A stretch of 40,361 nucleotides of DNA. Origin: JBJEQG01 sp051881635. Its GTDB lineage: Bacteria; Bacillota; Clostridia; Oscillospirales; Acutalibacteraceae. The translations under genes and the position numbers were made by a program. The number at the start of each line of letters is the position of its first letter. Position 1 is the stretch's first letter. The notes beneath the pieces are model-generated. The model did not search any database. It saw nothing but the letters and a program-made list of their open reading frames with translations, and was not told where the DNA came from. Below are positions 22,643 through 30,516 of the stretch, in pieces. The stretch covers positions 1 through 40,361 of the forward strand of contig JBJEQG010000138.1 of the NCBI GenBank assembly GCA_051881635.1. Direction: 5' to 3'.

Positions 22643-24865
22643 ATGTTCTGTAAAAACTGTGGAAATCAGATTGCAGACGGTGAGAAATTTTGCCGTAACT
22701 GCGGAACACCCGTAGTAAAAGCCGCCGTTTCTGACGAACCTCAAAAAGCTGTTCCTTTGGATAAAGAAAAAGTATCCTTAGACAAGAAAGCTGAGAACGA
22801 AAAAATTTCTTTGGACAAAAGCTCCAAAGAGGAAAAAGTAACCTTGGAGAAAAAGTCTGAGAGTGAAAATGTATCTTTGGAAAAAAATTCTGAAACTCCA
22901 AATGATATGAACAAAAACACTACCGCCCCTTCAACACCGAAATTTTGCAAAGACTGCGGCAAACCGTTGACAGAGGGTGCAAAGTTCTGTAAGAATTGCG
23001 GAAAACCTGTCAGCAATAATGCAGCCCAAACAGCTGATGCTCCGATTTCCGCACCGTTGCCCACCGGAACACCAAAGTTCTGCAAAGGCTGCGGCAAACC
23101 GTTGGCAGAGGGCGTAAAGTTCTGTAAGAATTGCGGTAAACCTGTAACGGAAAACAATGCCGTATCAGCCGATGAACCGACATCGGTTATTCCTCCAATA
23201 AACGCCCAGCCGCCTGTCAATCAGTCCACAGTGCCGACCGCTCAGCCGTATGGTACACCTGTACCATATAACAATTCCGCTGTACAGCAGCCCAAACCGC
23301 CGAGAAAGCCACTCCCCAAAAAAGCCTTAATCGGCATTATTGCGGGCGGTGTTGCTTTGATTGCGATTATCGTTGTTATCATTGTTTTAGTCAACATGGC
23401 AAATGACCCGGTAACAAAAATGATGGGTTATATCGACAGCGGTTCATCTTCCGAAGCTAAACAGCTTTATGCATCGAGTTTCAGATATAATGAGGAGAAT
23501 TTGGCTCGGTTGGAAGCTGAGGTAATCAAGAAAGTTGAGGAAATCGAAAATCAGTATGCAAATGGAACTTTGACGGAAGAACAGGCTTTGGATAAGCTGA
23601 ATGTTATCTGTGCATTGTCCTCTTACGATATTTATCAGCATGGTTATGACGGCAAAGAGTACATCGAAAAGCTCAAAGATGCTGAGGAATATTTCGAGAA
23701 AGCAACCGGATATAAAAACGAGGGCGATTATTTGAGAGCCATTAGATATTATGGATATGTGGATAAAGACACGCCTAAATATCAGGACGCTCAGACAGCT
23801 ATAACTGACTGCTTAAAGGCTTATGTTCAGGCCGCTTTGGATAGTGCCGCTGAATATGTGAAAAACCAAGATTACAGCAGTGCAATAGATGTTTTGAAAA
23901 ATGCCGCTTATAATTTGGACAGTGATACTTATGCCGATTATGTTGAACAGTTGAATAATAAAATTAAGGCTTATATGGACGAAAACCAAAAAGCATTTAA
24001 AAATGCAATGAAAGCCAAAGTAGAGGCAGAAGGCTATATTGCGGCCATTGAAGATATATATGATGTCGCATACGAAATTGGAATAAGTTTGGACAGCGAT
24101 ACCCATGATAGTATGGTTGAGGAATACAAAAATGCTTATATCGATGATGCTTTGAATGAGGCTCAAAAGTTTGCAGACAGTGGTGATTATTCCGCTGCCG
24201 TTACAGTCTTGATTAGAGCAAATAAAGCCTATTATCATGCTTTGTGGAGCTATTTGGACAGTTTGACTTCAAAGGCAAATGAGTATGCCGAAAAAGTGTT
24301 ATCTTTGAATGACCTTGAAGATTTGGCAACAAAAACAGACGGTTGGGATACACCGTACAGAAATGACAGCGGCATTGCTGATAGTTCTTTTACAGGTACA
24401 GATGATCAGGAACAGTATATGTACACCGGTTTTTCGGCAAAATATTCAAACGCTGATGTTGCCATAAACCTGAATAAGGAATATGTAAACTTCAAGGGCA
24501 TAGCCTCATTTGAAAAAGATAACGAGGCCGATGATATTACAATTACCTTTGTCGGTGACGGCAAAAACTTAAAAACCATAACATTGAGCAAAGACCACTC
24601 CACTGAAAACTTTGATATTGACTTGACAGGTATTACGGTTTTGAACATCAGTGTTAAGAAAACAAGCTCCGATAAATACGCTGTCGCTTATGTTGCATTG
24701 GTTAACGATGTTATTACAAAGGCAGAAAGTAAACCTGAACAATCCTCTGCTGAAACAAGCGGTGAAACTTCTCAAAACAGTGGTGAAACCTCTCAGAACA
24801 GCGAAGAAACTTCCCAAAATAGCGAGGAAACTTCTCAGGCAAGTACCGAGAGCAGTGTGGGCTAA
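22643..24865 (+). CDS. triple zinc-ribbon membrane protein with TPR-like region and NPCBM-like domain
   Basis: 740 residues after GAGGAGG. Three CxxC...CxxC zinc ribbons (C3/C6/C17/C20, C102/C105/C116/C119, C147/C150/C161/C164). Between the first two lies an 11-residue repeat, four copies at 42-85 (EKVSLDKKAEN type). One membrane helix spans about 227-250, so the ribbons should be cytoplasmic and the rest outside. Outside are helical repeats resembling TPRs (about 270-560), then a beta-rich NPCBM-like carbohydrate-binding domain (about 590-705, YTGFSAKYSN...VNFKGIASF). The end is a Ser/Thr tail with about four ETSQNS-type 7-residue repeats. No enzyme site is seen. It may link cell-surface glycan to a cytoplasmic partner (inference). 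Monocistronic. Confidence 0.82.
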   Translation: MFCKNCGNQIADGEKFCRNCGTPVVKAAVSDEPQKAVPLDKEKVSLDKKAENEKISLDKSSKEEKVTLEKKSESENVSLEKNSETPNDMNKNTTAPSTPKFCKDCGKPLTEGAKFCKNCGKPVSNNAAQTADAPISAPLPTGTPKFCKGCGKPLAEGVKFCKNCGKPVTENNAVSADEPTSVIPPINAQPPVNQSTVPTAQPYGTPVPYNNSAVQQPKPPRKPLPKKALIGIIAGGVALIAIIVVIIVLVNMANDPVTKMMGYIDSGSSSEAKQLYASSFRYNEENLARLEAEVIKKVEEIENQYANGTLTEEQALDKLNVICALSSYDIYQHGYDGKEYIEKLKDAEEYFEKATGYKNEGDYLRAIRYYGYVDKDTPKYQDAQTAITDCLKAYVQAALDSAAEYVKNQDYSSAIDVLKNAAYNLDSDTYADYVEQLNNKIKAYMDENQKAFKNAMKAKVEAEGYIAAIEDIYDVAYEIGISLDSDTHDSMVEEYKNAYIDDALNEAQKFADSGDYSAAVTVLIRANKAYYHALWSYLDSLTSKANEYAEKVLSLNDLEDLATKTDGWDTPYRNDSGIADSSFTGTDDQEQYMYTGFSAKYSNADVAINLNKEYVNFKGIASFEKDNEADDITITFVGDGKNLKTITLSKDHSTENFDIDLTGITVLNISVKKTSSDKYAVAYVALVNDVITKAESKPEQSSAETSGETSQNSGETSQNSEETSQNSEETSQASTESSVG
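22766..22897 (+). repeat. 33-base coding repeat, four units
   Basis: Encodes residues 42-85 of the zinc-ribbon protein as four 11-residue units of form E-K-V-S-L-D-K-x-x-E/K-x; a half unit precedes (KAVPLDK). The DNA has diverged but is in register every 33 bases. Confidence 0.8.
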
Positions 24866-24890
24866 AAACAATTTTATAAACCCATAAAAT

Positions 24891-24924
24891 AAGGGGCATC
24901 ATAGCTTTGGCTATGGTGTCCCTT
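24891..24924. terminator. bidirectional terminator between zinc-ribbon gene and gerQ
   Basis: A 15-bp stem with G-U pairs (24891-24905 with 24910-24924) and loop TTTG, between convergent genes. The T-runs on either side are modest. Confidence 0.75.
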
Positions 24925-24935
24925 TGTATGTCTGT

Positions 24936-25529
24936 CTAATAATAAATAGTGATAAACTTTATATTGAAGAAATCACACGCCAAAATATCATCGGTATCTG
25001 TTGGGTTAATCAAAAGGAAGTTTGCACCGACTGCTAAAAGAAAACCGTCCTTTGTAACAAGACAATTATTTCCAACAAGAAAATCAATTCGTACACGCCG
25101 TCCGATTTGAGAACGCAAAAAACCGTTGAGATATTGTATGCTTTCGGCAGTTATTGGGAAAGGTTGGTTATACTCTTGAATTGGCTGTAAACTTTCCGTA
25201 CTTTTCATTTCGGAGGAAGTTGGTGGATTTGCGGTTGAGGGTGTTGTACTCTCATCTGTCAAAGGATAGCTTTGGTGAGGTAGTTGTTGGGCATTTTCCA
25301 TATTACCGGAAGAGGAAACATTATCCGTACAGCCAATACCACTGCAATGGTGCATATAGGGCGGATAAGGATTGGTTGGGGTAAAACCCTGCTGTTCGGC
25401 ATTATAACGGGCAATTTGCTCCAAAGACGGAATTTGTCGTGCCGTTTTTTTAAAGTCATCTCCTGAATTTTGTATTGGTGTATTGAGTCCGTAATATTGC
25501 GAAAAATCTATTTGATAATCGTGGTTCAA
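24936..25529 (-). CDS. gerQ: GerQ-like spore coat protein
   Basis: 197 residues from TTG 25529, six bases after GGAGGG. The N-terminal 125 residues are low-complexity and rich in Pro, Gln, Ser and Tyr, with a His-His-Cys and a Cys. The C-terminal 70 residues form the conserved domain: YLNGFLRSQIGRRVRIDF, then LVTKDGFLLAVGANFLLI and a closing FFNIKFITIYY. This matches the beta domain of GerQ, a coat protein needed for CwlJ to settle at the spore surface. The gene lies 15 bases after cwlJ, and that pairing is the main support for the call. It implies the organism sporulates. Confidence 0.75.
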   Translation of the reverse strand: MNHDYQIDFSQYYGLNTPIQNSGDDFKKTARQIPSLEQIARYNAEQQGFTPTNPYPPYMHHCSGIGCTDNVSSSGNMENAQQLPHQSYPLTDESTTPSTANPPTSSEMKSTESLQPIQEYNQPFPITAESIQYLNGFLRSQIGRRVRIDFLVGNNCLVTKDGFLLAVGANFLLINPTDTDDILACDFFNIKFITIYY

Positions 25530-25544
25530 TTAAATCCCTCCAAA

Positions 25545-25985
25545 TTAAGTATCAGCATAACGGGCTGTCGGAATATAAAAGCAATGGTTTCCAATACGAT
25601 TAAAGGCAACACCAATACCGCCTGTCGGAAAATAAGTCGGACATTGGGGACTATATGGATTCATGAAAAAAAGGCTGTTGGCAACCGCATCAAGCAAATT
25701 GCCTTCCAAAGCCCAATCGGCAGCGGCATAGCTTTCAGAGCTGGGAGAGATGTTATAAACATTCTGCGGATTGTATTGTCCGCCGACAGATGTTTTCATA
25801 CATGTAAACTGCCCCGCCTGTTCAATGATATTTCGGATATTGCCGCCGTCGCTGATACGAGCAAATTCTCCGTAGGGAACAGTGGTTCTGTTCATAATGA
25901 CAGTGGCAACTGCTTTTCTGCCGTCCTCACCCTCGCCGCCCGCCTCACATTCAATCAGCCGTGCAAAAAGCTCTCTTGTGTCCAA
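25545..25985 (-). CDS. cwlJ: spore cortex-lytic cell wall hydrolase, CwlJ/SleB catalytic domain
   Basis: A compact hydrolase of about 146 residues made only of the SleB/CwlJ domain: LFARLIECEAGGE with the catalytic Glu, GRKAVATVIMNRT, EQAGQFTC, and the late ALEGNLLDAVANSLFFMN; it ends FNRIGNHCFYIP. There is no signal peptide or binding domain, as in CwlJ (SleB has both). It cuts cortex peptidoglycan during germination, probably placed by GerQ from the next gene. Start: GGGAGG (25998-25993) is 7 bases from TTG 25985 but only 1 base from ATG 25991; GTG 26006 lies upstream of the site. TTG is the best-spaced choice. Confidence 0.85.
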   Translation of the reverse strand: MDTRELFARLIECEAGGEGEDGRKAVATVIMNRTTVPYGEFARISDGGNIRNIIEQAGQFTCMKTSVGGQYNPQNVYNISPSSESYAAADWALEGNLLDAVANSLFFMNPYSPQCPTYFPTGGIGVAFNRIGNHCFYIPTARYADT

Positions 25986-26011
25986 ATTCATACCTCCCTT
26001 GCTCACTATTC

Positions 26012-26041
26012 AATATATGCGTAAAGCGTTTGTAAGGTTCA
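26012..26041 (-). promoter_or_regulatory. possible sporulation-sigma promoter of cwlJ-gerQ
   Basis: On the reverse strand, CATATATT (26019-26012) is close to the CATACAAT-type -10 of sporulation sigma factors, with TGAACC (26041-26036) 16 bases upstream. No sigma-A promoter is evident. The match is suggestive only, and which sigma factor cannot be decided. Confidence 0.3.
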
Positions 26042-26093
26042 AAATGATTGTTGTGGGCGGCAAATAACCCTTTGAAAATTCATTTTTGAGAAC

Positions 26094-26134
26094 AAAAATC
26101 CCGACAGAACATCAAAAATTCTGTCGGGATTTTT
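26094..26134. terminator. bidirectional terminator closing the ABC-lipoprotein locus
   Basis: A perfect 16-bp stem (26094-26109 with 26119-26134) with A/T-runs on both sides. It overlaps the last base of the ATPase stop codon and separates the locus from cwlJ-gerQ. Confidence 0.88.
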
Positions 26135-26811
26135 TATTTATTGGTATCGGAAGTGATTTTGCCGTCGGAAATTTCAATTTGCCGTGTACACGCATTGGCT
26201 ATCAAGGGGTCGTGTGTTATGATAATTACTGTATTGCCCTGTGTGTTTAATGTTTTAAACAATTCCATAATTTCTGAGGAAGTTTTACTGTCCAACGCTC
26301 CTGTGGGTTCATCAGCAAGAATAAAACTTGGTTTATTGACTAATGCTCTTGCAATCGCAATACGCTGTTTTTGTCCGCCCGAAAGGTTCTTAATCGGCTG
26401 TTTGGCATATTTTTCCATATCAACAAGTTTAAGGGCTGCTATTGCCATTTCATCTGCCTTTTTGCCTTTGATTTTGGCAAAGTAGAGCGGGGTTTTTACA
26501 TTTTCCAAAACTGTATATGATTCAATCAGGGCAAAGTCCTGCATGACAATGCCAACCTTTTGATTGCGAATTTTTGAAAGCTCTTTGTCGGAAAGGGACG
26601 CAATATCCGTGCCGTCAATTTTATAACTGCCACTTTCAAATTGGTCGATACAGCCAATAATATGGAGCAAAGTTGTTTTGCCTGCTCCGGAGCGTCCAAT
26701 AATGGCGGTTAGTTCACCGTCATTGATTTTTAGGGAAATATCGTAAAGTGCCTGAAAGGCATTACTTTTTTTGTAGTTATAGGTTTTGTTCAAGTGTTCA
26801 ATTTCTATCAT
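26134..26811 (-). CDS. ABC transporter ATP-binding subunit, MacB/LolD type
   Basis: A 225-residue nucleotide-binding subunit. Walker A GRSGAGKTT (39-47), Q-loop Q91 in MQDFALIESYTVLENV, signature LSGGQ (143-147), Walker B ILADEPTGALD (164-174) and switch H200 are all intact, so it should hydrolyse ATP. The sequence around QDF and TGALD is that of the MacB/LolD/FtsE group, which drives FtsX-like permeases without carrying substrate through the membrane. It follows the 435-residue permease by 18 bases and is the last gene of its transcription unit. Likely partners are the two FtsX-like proteins upstream. Confidence 0.95.
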   Translation of the reverse strand: MIEIEHLNKTYNYKKSNAFQALYDISLKINDGELTAIIGRSGAGKTTLLHIIGCIDQFESGSYKIDGTDIASLSDKELSKIRNQKVGIVMQDFALIESYTVLENVKTPLYFAKIKGKKADEMAIAALKLVDMEKYAKQPIKNLSGGQKQRIAIARALVNKPSFILADEPTGALDSKTSSEIMELFKTLNTQGNTVIIITHDPLIANACTRQIEISDGKITSDTNK

Positions 26812-26829
26812 AAGGCTTTTCTCCTTTAT

Positions 26830-28137
26830 TTATGATTTCAAGTTGTTTCGCAGGGCGTCTTTGGGACTTGAACGGGAAAGAAGAATATAGGGAACAAATA
26901 CGAAAATCAAAATCATAACAAGAATAATGCCCAAAGTAACATAAAGATTGTTTGGTTTTAGGAGCATGATTTGGTTCATACCCATAAGATACCAAGCACC
27001 GACAAACAATAAACCAAACAAAACAAGTGATGAAACCATAACGATTAAAGCATAGGAAAAAAGAATTTTTTTCATATCGCCCCAATTCATACCGCAAAGA
27101 TAATATACAGCGTAAGTTTTCATGTGGTCCATAGCGTTTAGGGTTATCATACATATAAGGCATATAACGGTTAGGAGGAAAATACCAAACATAAATGGTA
27201 TGAGTTCAAGCACGACACTCATAATTTCCTGTTCACTTTTGTTGCAAATATCCTGTATGGAAACAACCCAACCGATTTTGCTTAAATTTTCACGAATTTT
27301 ATAAATTTCTGTTTCGGAAATGCTGTCATCAAAATGAAGAAAAGCACAGGGAGATAACTGCTCGCTTGGCCTTTCGTCATTAAGAAAATCTTGTAGCAAT
27401 TCGTCCTCATAAGAAAAGTAGATAACACTTTTTTCGCCATTGATTTTATCTGTAAAAGTGGGTTTCATAAATTGGGAAAGGGATAAATCATTACTCATCG
27501 TATTTCCGTTTAAGATATAGCCGCCGCCTTTTATAACACCTGTAACAAGGCATTTAATCTTAAAAGGTTCATATCCATATGAAGTCACTTCGCCCTCATC
27601 GTCATATTCATAGTATTTTCTTGACAATTCCATTTCAAAGGTATCGCCAACATTATAAGAGCCTTCAAGGGCAACCACATTTAAATAGCCGTCTTGATGT
27701 TTAGCTTTTGTACACCATACACCTGAAATGAGTTGGTTATAATTCAAACAGTTTAGGGTGTAATTATCAAAGCCAAAAAATGTAACATATTTGTATTTGG
27801 CAAGAGATGTATTAAAGGCTTGTTTAATTCTAATCTCAGAATTTCCGTGATACATTATACCAAGATGAAAGTTGTCATTGTCAACAGCATTTATAAGGTC
27901 TTTTTCCAATAAATTTTCGGAATCGTCATCGCCGAAAAATAAGTTATTTTGAGTGTACATAAAGTAGTAATCATTTTCTTTGTCAAAACCTTGTACACTG
28001 TCCAAAAGGGAGGTTTCTTCATTAAACATACCCAAACAAATATTGACTATAAGCAAGGATAGTGCAATCAAAATTATAAGCATAATGTTCAAGGTACTTT
28101 TTCGGGAAAAGAGATGTAATCCAAGTTTAAAATTCAT
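26830..28137 (-). CDS. FtsX/MacB-like ABC permease (larger half)
   Basis: 435 residues after AAGGAGGGA. One N-terminal helix (about 12-35), an extracellular region of about 270 residues, then three helices (about 308-330, 353-378 and 395-422): the layout of FtsX/MacB-type mechanotransducing permeases, with a single four-helix unit. The C-terminal end, ILLSRSSPKDALRNNLKS, carries the family's typical SP.xALR element. It starts 12 bases after the smaller permease and is followed by the ATPase. The two permeases probably form a heterodimer. The outside domain is not similar by eye to that of its partner. Confidence 0.85.
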   Translation of the reverse strand: MNFKLGLHLFSRKSTLNIMLIILIALSLLIVNICLGMFNEETSLLDSVQGFDKENDYYFMYTQNNLFFGDDDSENLLEKDLINAVDNDNFHLGIMYHGNSEIRIKQAFNTSLAKYKYVTFFGFDNYTLNCLNYNQLISGVWCTKAKHQDGYLNVVALEGSYNVGDTFEMELSRKYYEYDDEGEVTSYGYEPFKIKCLVTGVIKGGGYILNGNTMSNDLSLSQFMKPTFTDKINGEKSVIYFSYEDELLQDFLNDERPSEQLSPCAFLHFDDSISETEIYKIRENLSKIGWVVSIQDICNKSEQEIMSVVLELIPFMFGIFLLTVICLICMITLNAMDHMKTYAVYYLCGMNWGDMKKILFSYALIVMVSSLVLFGLLFVGAWYLMGMNQIMLLKPNNLYVTLGIILVMILIFVFVPYILLSRSSPKDALRNNLKS

Positions 28138-28149
28138 AGCTGTCCCTCC

Positions 28150-29193
28150 TTAATCCTTGCTCAATACAGACGGTGAAGTCTTTGAGAATTTTTTGATAAT
28201 TGGAATAAAGGAAACTGTTTCGACAGCAATATAGAACAGATAAATAAGGATATATTGCCCAAAAGAAATGTAATATTGGATTGTTTCCGAAAGTGAGGTC
28301 ATAATCGGCATAACACAGAACAAATGTAATATCAGAGCCACAATATAGATAAAAACAGACAGAAGCAAAATTTCACCGTAATACATATTTACCGCTTGGC
28401 TGATATTGCACCCGCATATTCGCATAACGGCAAAATGGTGTTTTCGGCGGTTGAGCATATAGCTATACAGATAGATAATATTAAAAAGAGCAACAACGAT
28501 AACAACACCAAACATAAGAATGTATTTAAATGTTTCGGTATAGATATTGAGGTCATAGCTTGTAGGTTGTTGGAGATTTTCGCACGGGAAAGTATTTTTT
28601 ATACTATTTGAAAAGTTTTGCATTTGCAGATTGGTCATATCGCAATTAGTAATAATATCAATTTTTGTAATTACGCTTTTATCTGTCAATGAATTATAGG
28701 GAATCATAAAATTTCCGCCCAATGTTGTGCCGATAACCTGATATTTTTCCCCTTGCAATTCATAATAGGAGTCGATTGTGTAGTTACTTTTTTCCATACT
28801 CATTTCTGTTTTGGCAACCATTTTCTTTGCACCGTTTTTCAGGTCATTCGCACTCAGATTTTTTCCGTTTGTAATATAGCTGTCATAGTAATCTGATGTA
28901 TAAACAGCCAAAATTTTATTTTCACCATTTTGAATAACCGCATAGAACTGTGCGAGTTTGTCGGAATATTTCGTGTAGAATTTTTCCATTTGTTCGTCCA
29001 ATGCGTCAAAGTCCGAAACGGAAAAAGAATAGGTGCGGCATTGAGTTTGGCGTTGTTTTGCATCTTCGGCAAATTTCAATCCATAGTTGAAAACGGAAAG
29101 AAAAGCAACCAAAGTGATAATTTGAACCAATAAAAATATAATAAATATTTTCAGGTTTTCTTTGGCAAAGTTTAAAAGATTTTTTATAACCAT
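28150..29193 (-). CDS. FtsX/MacB-like ABC permease (smaller half)
   Basis: 347 residues, ATG 29193 after GGAAGTGA. Helix about 15-37, an outside region of about 185 residues, then three helices (about 222-245, 270-292 and 305-330), ending in FSKTSPSVLSKD. It contains a MRICGCNISQA stretch after helix 2, the place where FtsX-like permeases carry a short MR..G motif that contacts the ATPase. Upstream lies the remnant of a lipoprotein gene, so this gene now follows a broken duplicate directly. It probably pairs with the 435-residue permease. Confidence 0.85.
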   Translation of the reverse strand: MVIKNLLNFAKENLKIFIIFLLVQIITLVAFLSVFNYGLKFAEDAKQRQTQCRTYSFSVSDFDALDEQMEKFYTKYSDKLAQFYAVIQNGENKILAVYTSDYYDSYITNGKNLSANDLKNGAKKMVAKTEMSMEKSNYTIDSYYELQGEKYQVIGTTLGGNFMIPYNSLTDKSVITKIDIITNCDMTNLQMQNFSNSIKNTFPCENLQQPTSYDLNIYTETFKYILMFGVVIVVALFNIIYLYSYMLNRRKHHFAVMRICGCNISQAVNMYYGEILLLSVFIYIVALILHLFCVMPIMTSLSETIQYYISFGQYILIYLFYIAVETVSFIPIIKKFSKTSPSVLSKD

Positions 29194-29216
29194 AGGCGTT
29201 CACTTCCAATATTTTG

Positions 29217-29287
29217 TTGGTTACAGAAAGAAAGTAGGAGAGGAATAGTTAAAAGTACAAAAACAACTGTAAATTTTTTGTATTCAT
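29217..29287 (-). pseudogene. truncated, frameshifted remnant of a fourth lipoprotein paralogue
   Basis: On the reverse strand an intact ribosome site and ATG (29287) are followed by the same signal-peptide coding sequence as the lipoprotein gene at 29310-29864. The A-run after codon 3 is one base shorter (29274-29279), so the frame stops after 12 codons. Restoring the base reads on to MNTKKFTVVFVLL...LLSFC, complete to the lipobox cysteine, after which similarity ends and the permease leader begins. It is evidence of a longer ancestral tandem array. Confidence 0.82.
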
Positions 29288-29330
29288 AAACTATCTCTCC
29301 TATTGTTTGCTATTTTCTAAATGTTTTGTA
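29217..29330 (-). repeat. junction repeat, copy 1 (pairs with 29794-29907)
   Basis: About 114 bases covering the 3' end of one lipoprotein gene, the spacer with its ribosome site, and the 5' end of the next. Offset to the second copy is 577 bases, one gene unit; identity is roughly 85-90 percent by eye. This is the pattern left by tandem gene duplication. Confidence 0.85.
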
Positions 29331-29864
29331 ATCAATATTCCATAAATTGCCACCTTGTATTGGAATAGAAACAGAACCGTCCGAATCAAGTTGGAGTTCT
29401 ATATAAGAATCATCGTCAGCACCGTCAACAAGAGCATAAACAGAATCATATTCTTCATCAGCAACATCATAAATATAAAATGTACAGGCATTGTCAACAA
29501 ATTGTTTTTTCATGTCTACCGATTTCTGAAAGATTTCTGTATATTCTGCCCTAATACTATCCATCATATCAGCAGGGCAAGCCTTACCTTCATCATCGAA
29601 AATATGAGATAAAGCCCAAAGATATATATAAGAGGATTGTAAAGACTCTATATCATAAGTTTCTGAAAACTGAATTTTACAGGTTTTATAATATTGTCCG
29701 TTAGGGTCGACTTCATCTTTAAGGTCAGTAACAGTGAAATAAACATCATGGTTGTTGTCCATGTAGTAAGTGCCGTTTTGAAGTTCAGTTGAAGAATTGC
29801 AAGAAGATAATAGGAGAGGAATAGTTAAAAGTACAAAAGCAACTATAAATTTTTTTGTATTCAT
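29310..29864 (-). CDS. lipoprotein paralogue 1 of the ABC-linked family
   Basis: 184 residues. The signal peptide ends in lipobox LLSSC with lipidated C22. The mature part begins with ELQNGTYYMDNNHDVYFTVTDLKDE, has YKTCKIQFSETYDIESLQ, a helical middle, and ends VDNACTFYIYDVADEEYDS plus a beta-strand tail closing in TFRK. Two cysteines (TCKIQF and NACTFYIYD) are shared by all three paralogues and probably form a disulfide. No known domain is recognised. Ribosome site AGGAGGGA. It lies 22 bases after paralogue 2 and upstream of the permeases, so it is likely an accessory, ligand-binding or immunity-type partner (inference). Confidence 0.8.
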   Translation of the reverse strand: MNTKKFIVAFVLLTIPLLLSSCNSSTELQNGTYYMDNNHDVYFTVTDLKDEVDPNGQYYKTCKIQFSETYDIESLQSSYIYLWALSHIFDDEGKACPADMMDSIRAEYTEIFQKSVDMKKQFVDNACTFYIYDVADEEYDSVYALVDGADDDSYIELQLDSDGSVSIPIQGGNLWNIDYKTFRK

Positions 29865-29907
29865 AAACTATCCCTCCTATTCTTTACTATTTTCTAAATG
29901 TTTCTTT
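29794..29907 (-). repeat. junction repeat, copy 2 (pairs with 29217-29330)
   Basis: Covers the 3' end of paralogue 2, the spacer and the 5' end of paralogue 1; the counterpart of the copy that carries the truncated remnant. Confidence 0.85.
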
Positions 29908-30465
29908 ATCCAAAATCCATATATCTGCTCCTGCTACCGGAACAGAAACCGAACCGTCAGAGTCAAGAGTAAGCTCTATATAAGTATCCTTATCAGCACC
30001 GGGAATTGGAGTATAGATAGAATCATATTTCTCATCAACAATATCATAAATATAAAATGTACAGGCATTATCAACAAGCAACTTTTTCATATCTACCGAT
30101 TTTTGATAAATTTCTGTATATTCTGCTATAATACGCTCCATTAGCTCGACAGTTCGTTCAGCATCGTCATAGTCGTAAAAATGCAATGAAGCCCAATAAT
30201 TTATATAGTTTTTTTGCAAAGACTCTATATCATAGGTTTCGGAAAATTGAATTTTACAGGTTTGATAATATTGTCCATTAGGGTCAACTTCATCTTTAAG
30301 GTCAGTGACAGTGAAATAAACCTCATGGTTGCTGTCCATGTAGTAAGTTCCATTTTGTAAAGATTTAGGGACATCGTAAAAGAATGAATAAAAAATAATT
30401 ATAATCAACAGTATAATTATGAGTAAAAATACAGATATAGATATAGCTATTTTTTTTAAATTCAT
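29887..30465 (-). CDS. paralogue 2, membrane helix-anchored instead of lipidated
   Basis: 192 residues. The body is very like paralogue 1 (SLQNGTYYMDSNHEVYFTVTDLKDE, TCKIQF, NACTFYIYDIVDEKYDS, end TFRK). The N-terminus differs: a long Ile/Leu-rich helix (about 6-30) with no cysteine at its end replaces the lipoprotein signal, so it should stay anchored by that helix. The two shared cysteines are kept. Ribosome site GGGAGATAA. It follows the secreted-protein gene by 51 bases holding a small hairpin, and precedes paralogue 1 by 22 bases. Confidence 0.8.
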   Translation of the reverse strand: MNLKKIAISISVFLLIIILLIIIIFYSFFYDVPKSLQNGTYYMDSNHEVYFTVTDLKDEVDPNGQYYQTCKIQFSETYDIESLQKNYINYWASLHFYDYDDAERTVELMERIIAEYTEIYQKSVDMKKLLVDNACTFYIYDIVDEKYDSIYTPIPGADKDTYIELTLDSDGSVSVPVAGADIWILDKETFRK

Positions 30466-30485
30466 ATTTTATCTCCCAAAGAATA

Positions 30486-30508
30486 GATATAGTATAATAA
30501 GCTATATC
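30486..30508 (-). other. intercistronic hairpin after the secreted-protein gene
   Basis: GATATAG (30486-30492) pairs with CTATATC (30502-30508). There is no T-run after it, so it is more likely an mRNA processing or stability element than a terminator. Weak on its own. Confidence 0.35.
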
Positions 30509-30516
30509 CATAAAGT

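Noticed and set aside
22943..23137. Repeated DNA as a mobile or intergenic repeat
   Set aside because: The similarity comes from the second and third zinc ribbons of one protein.
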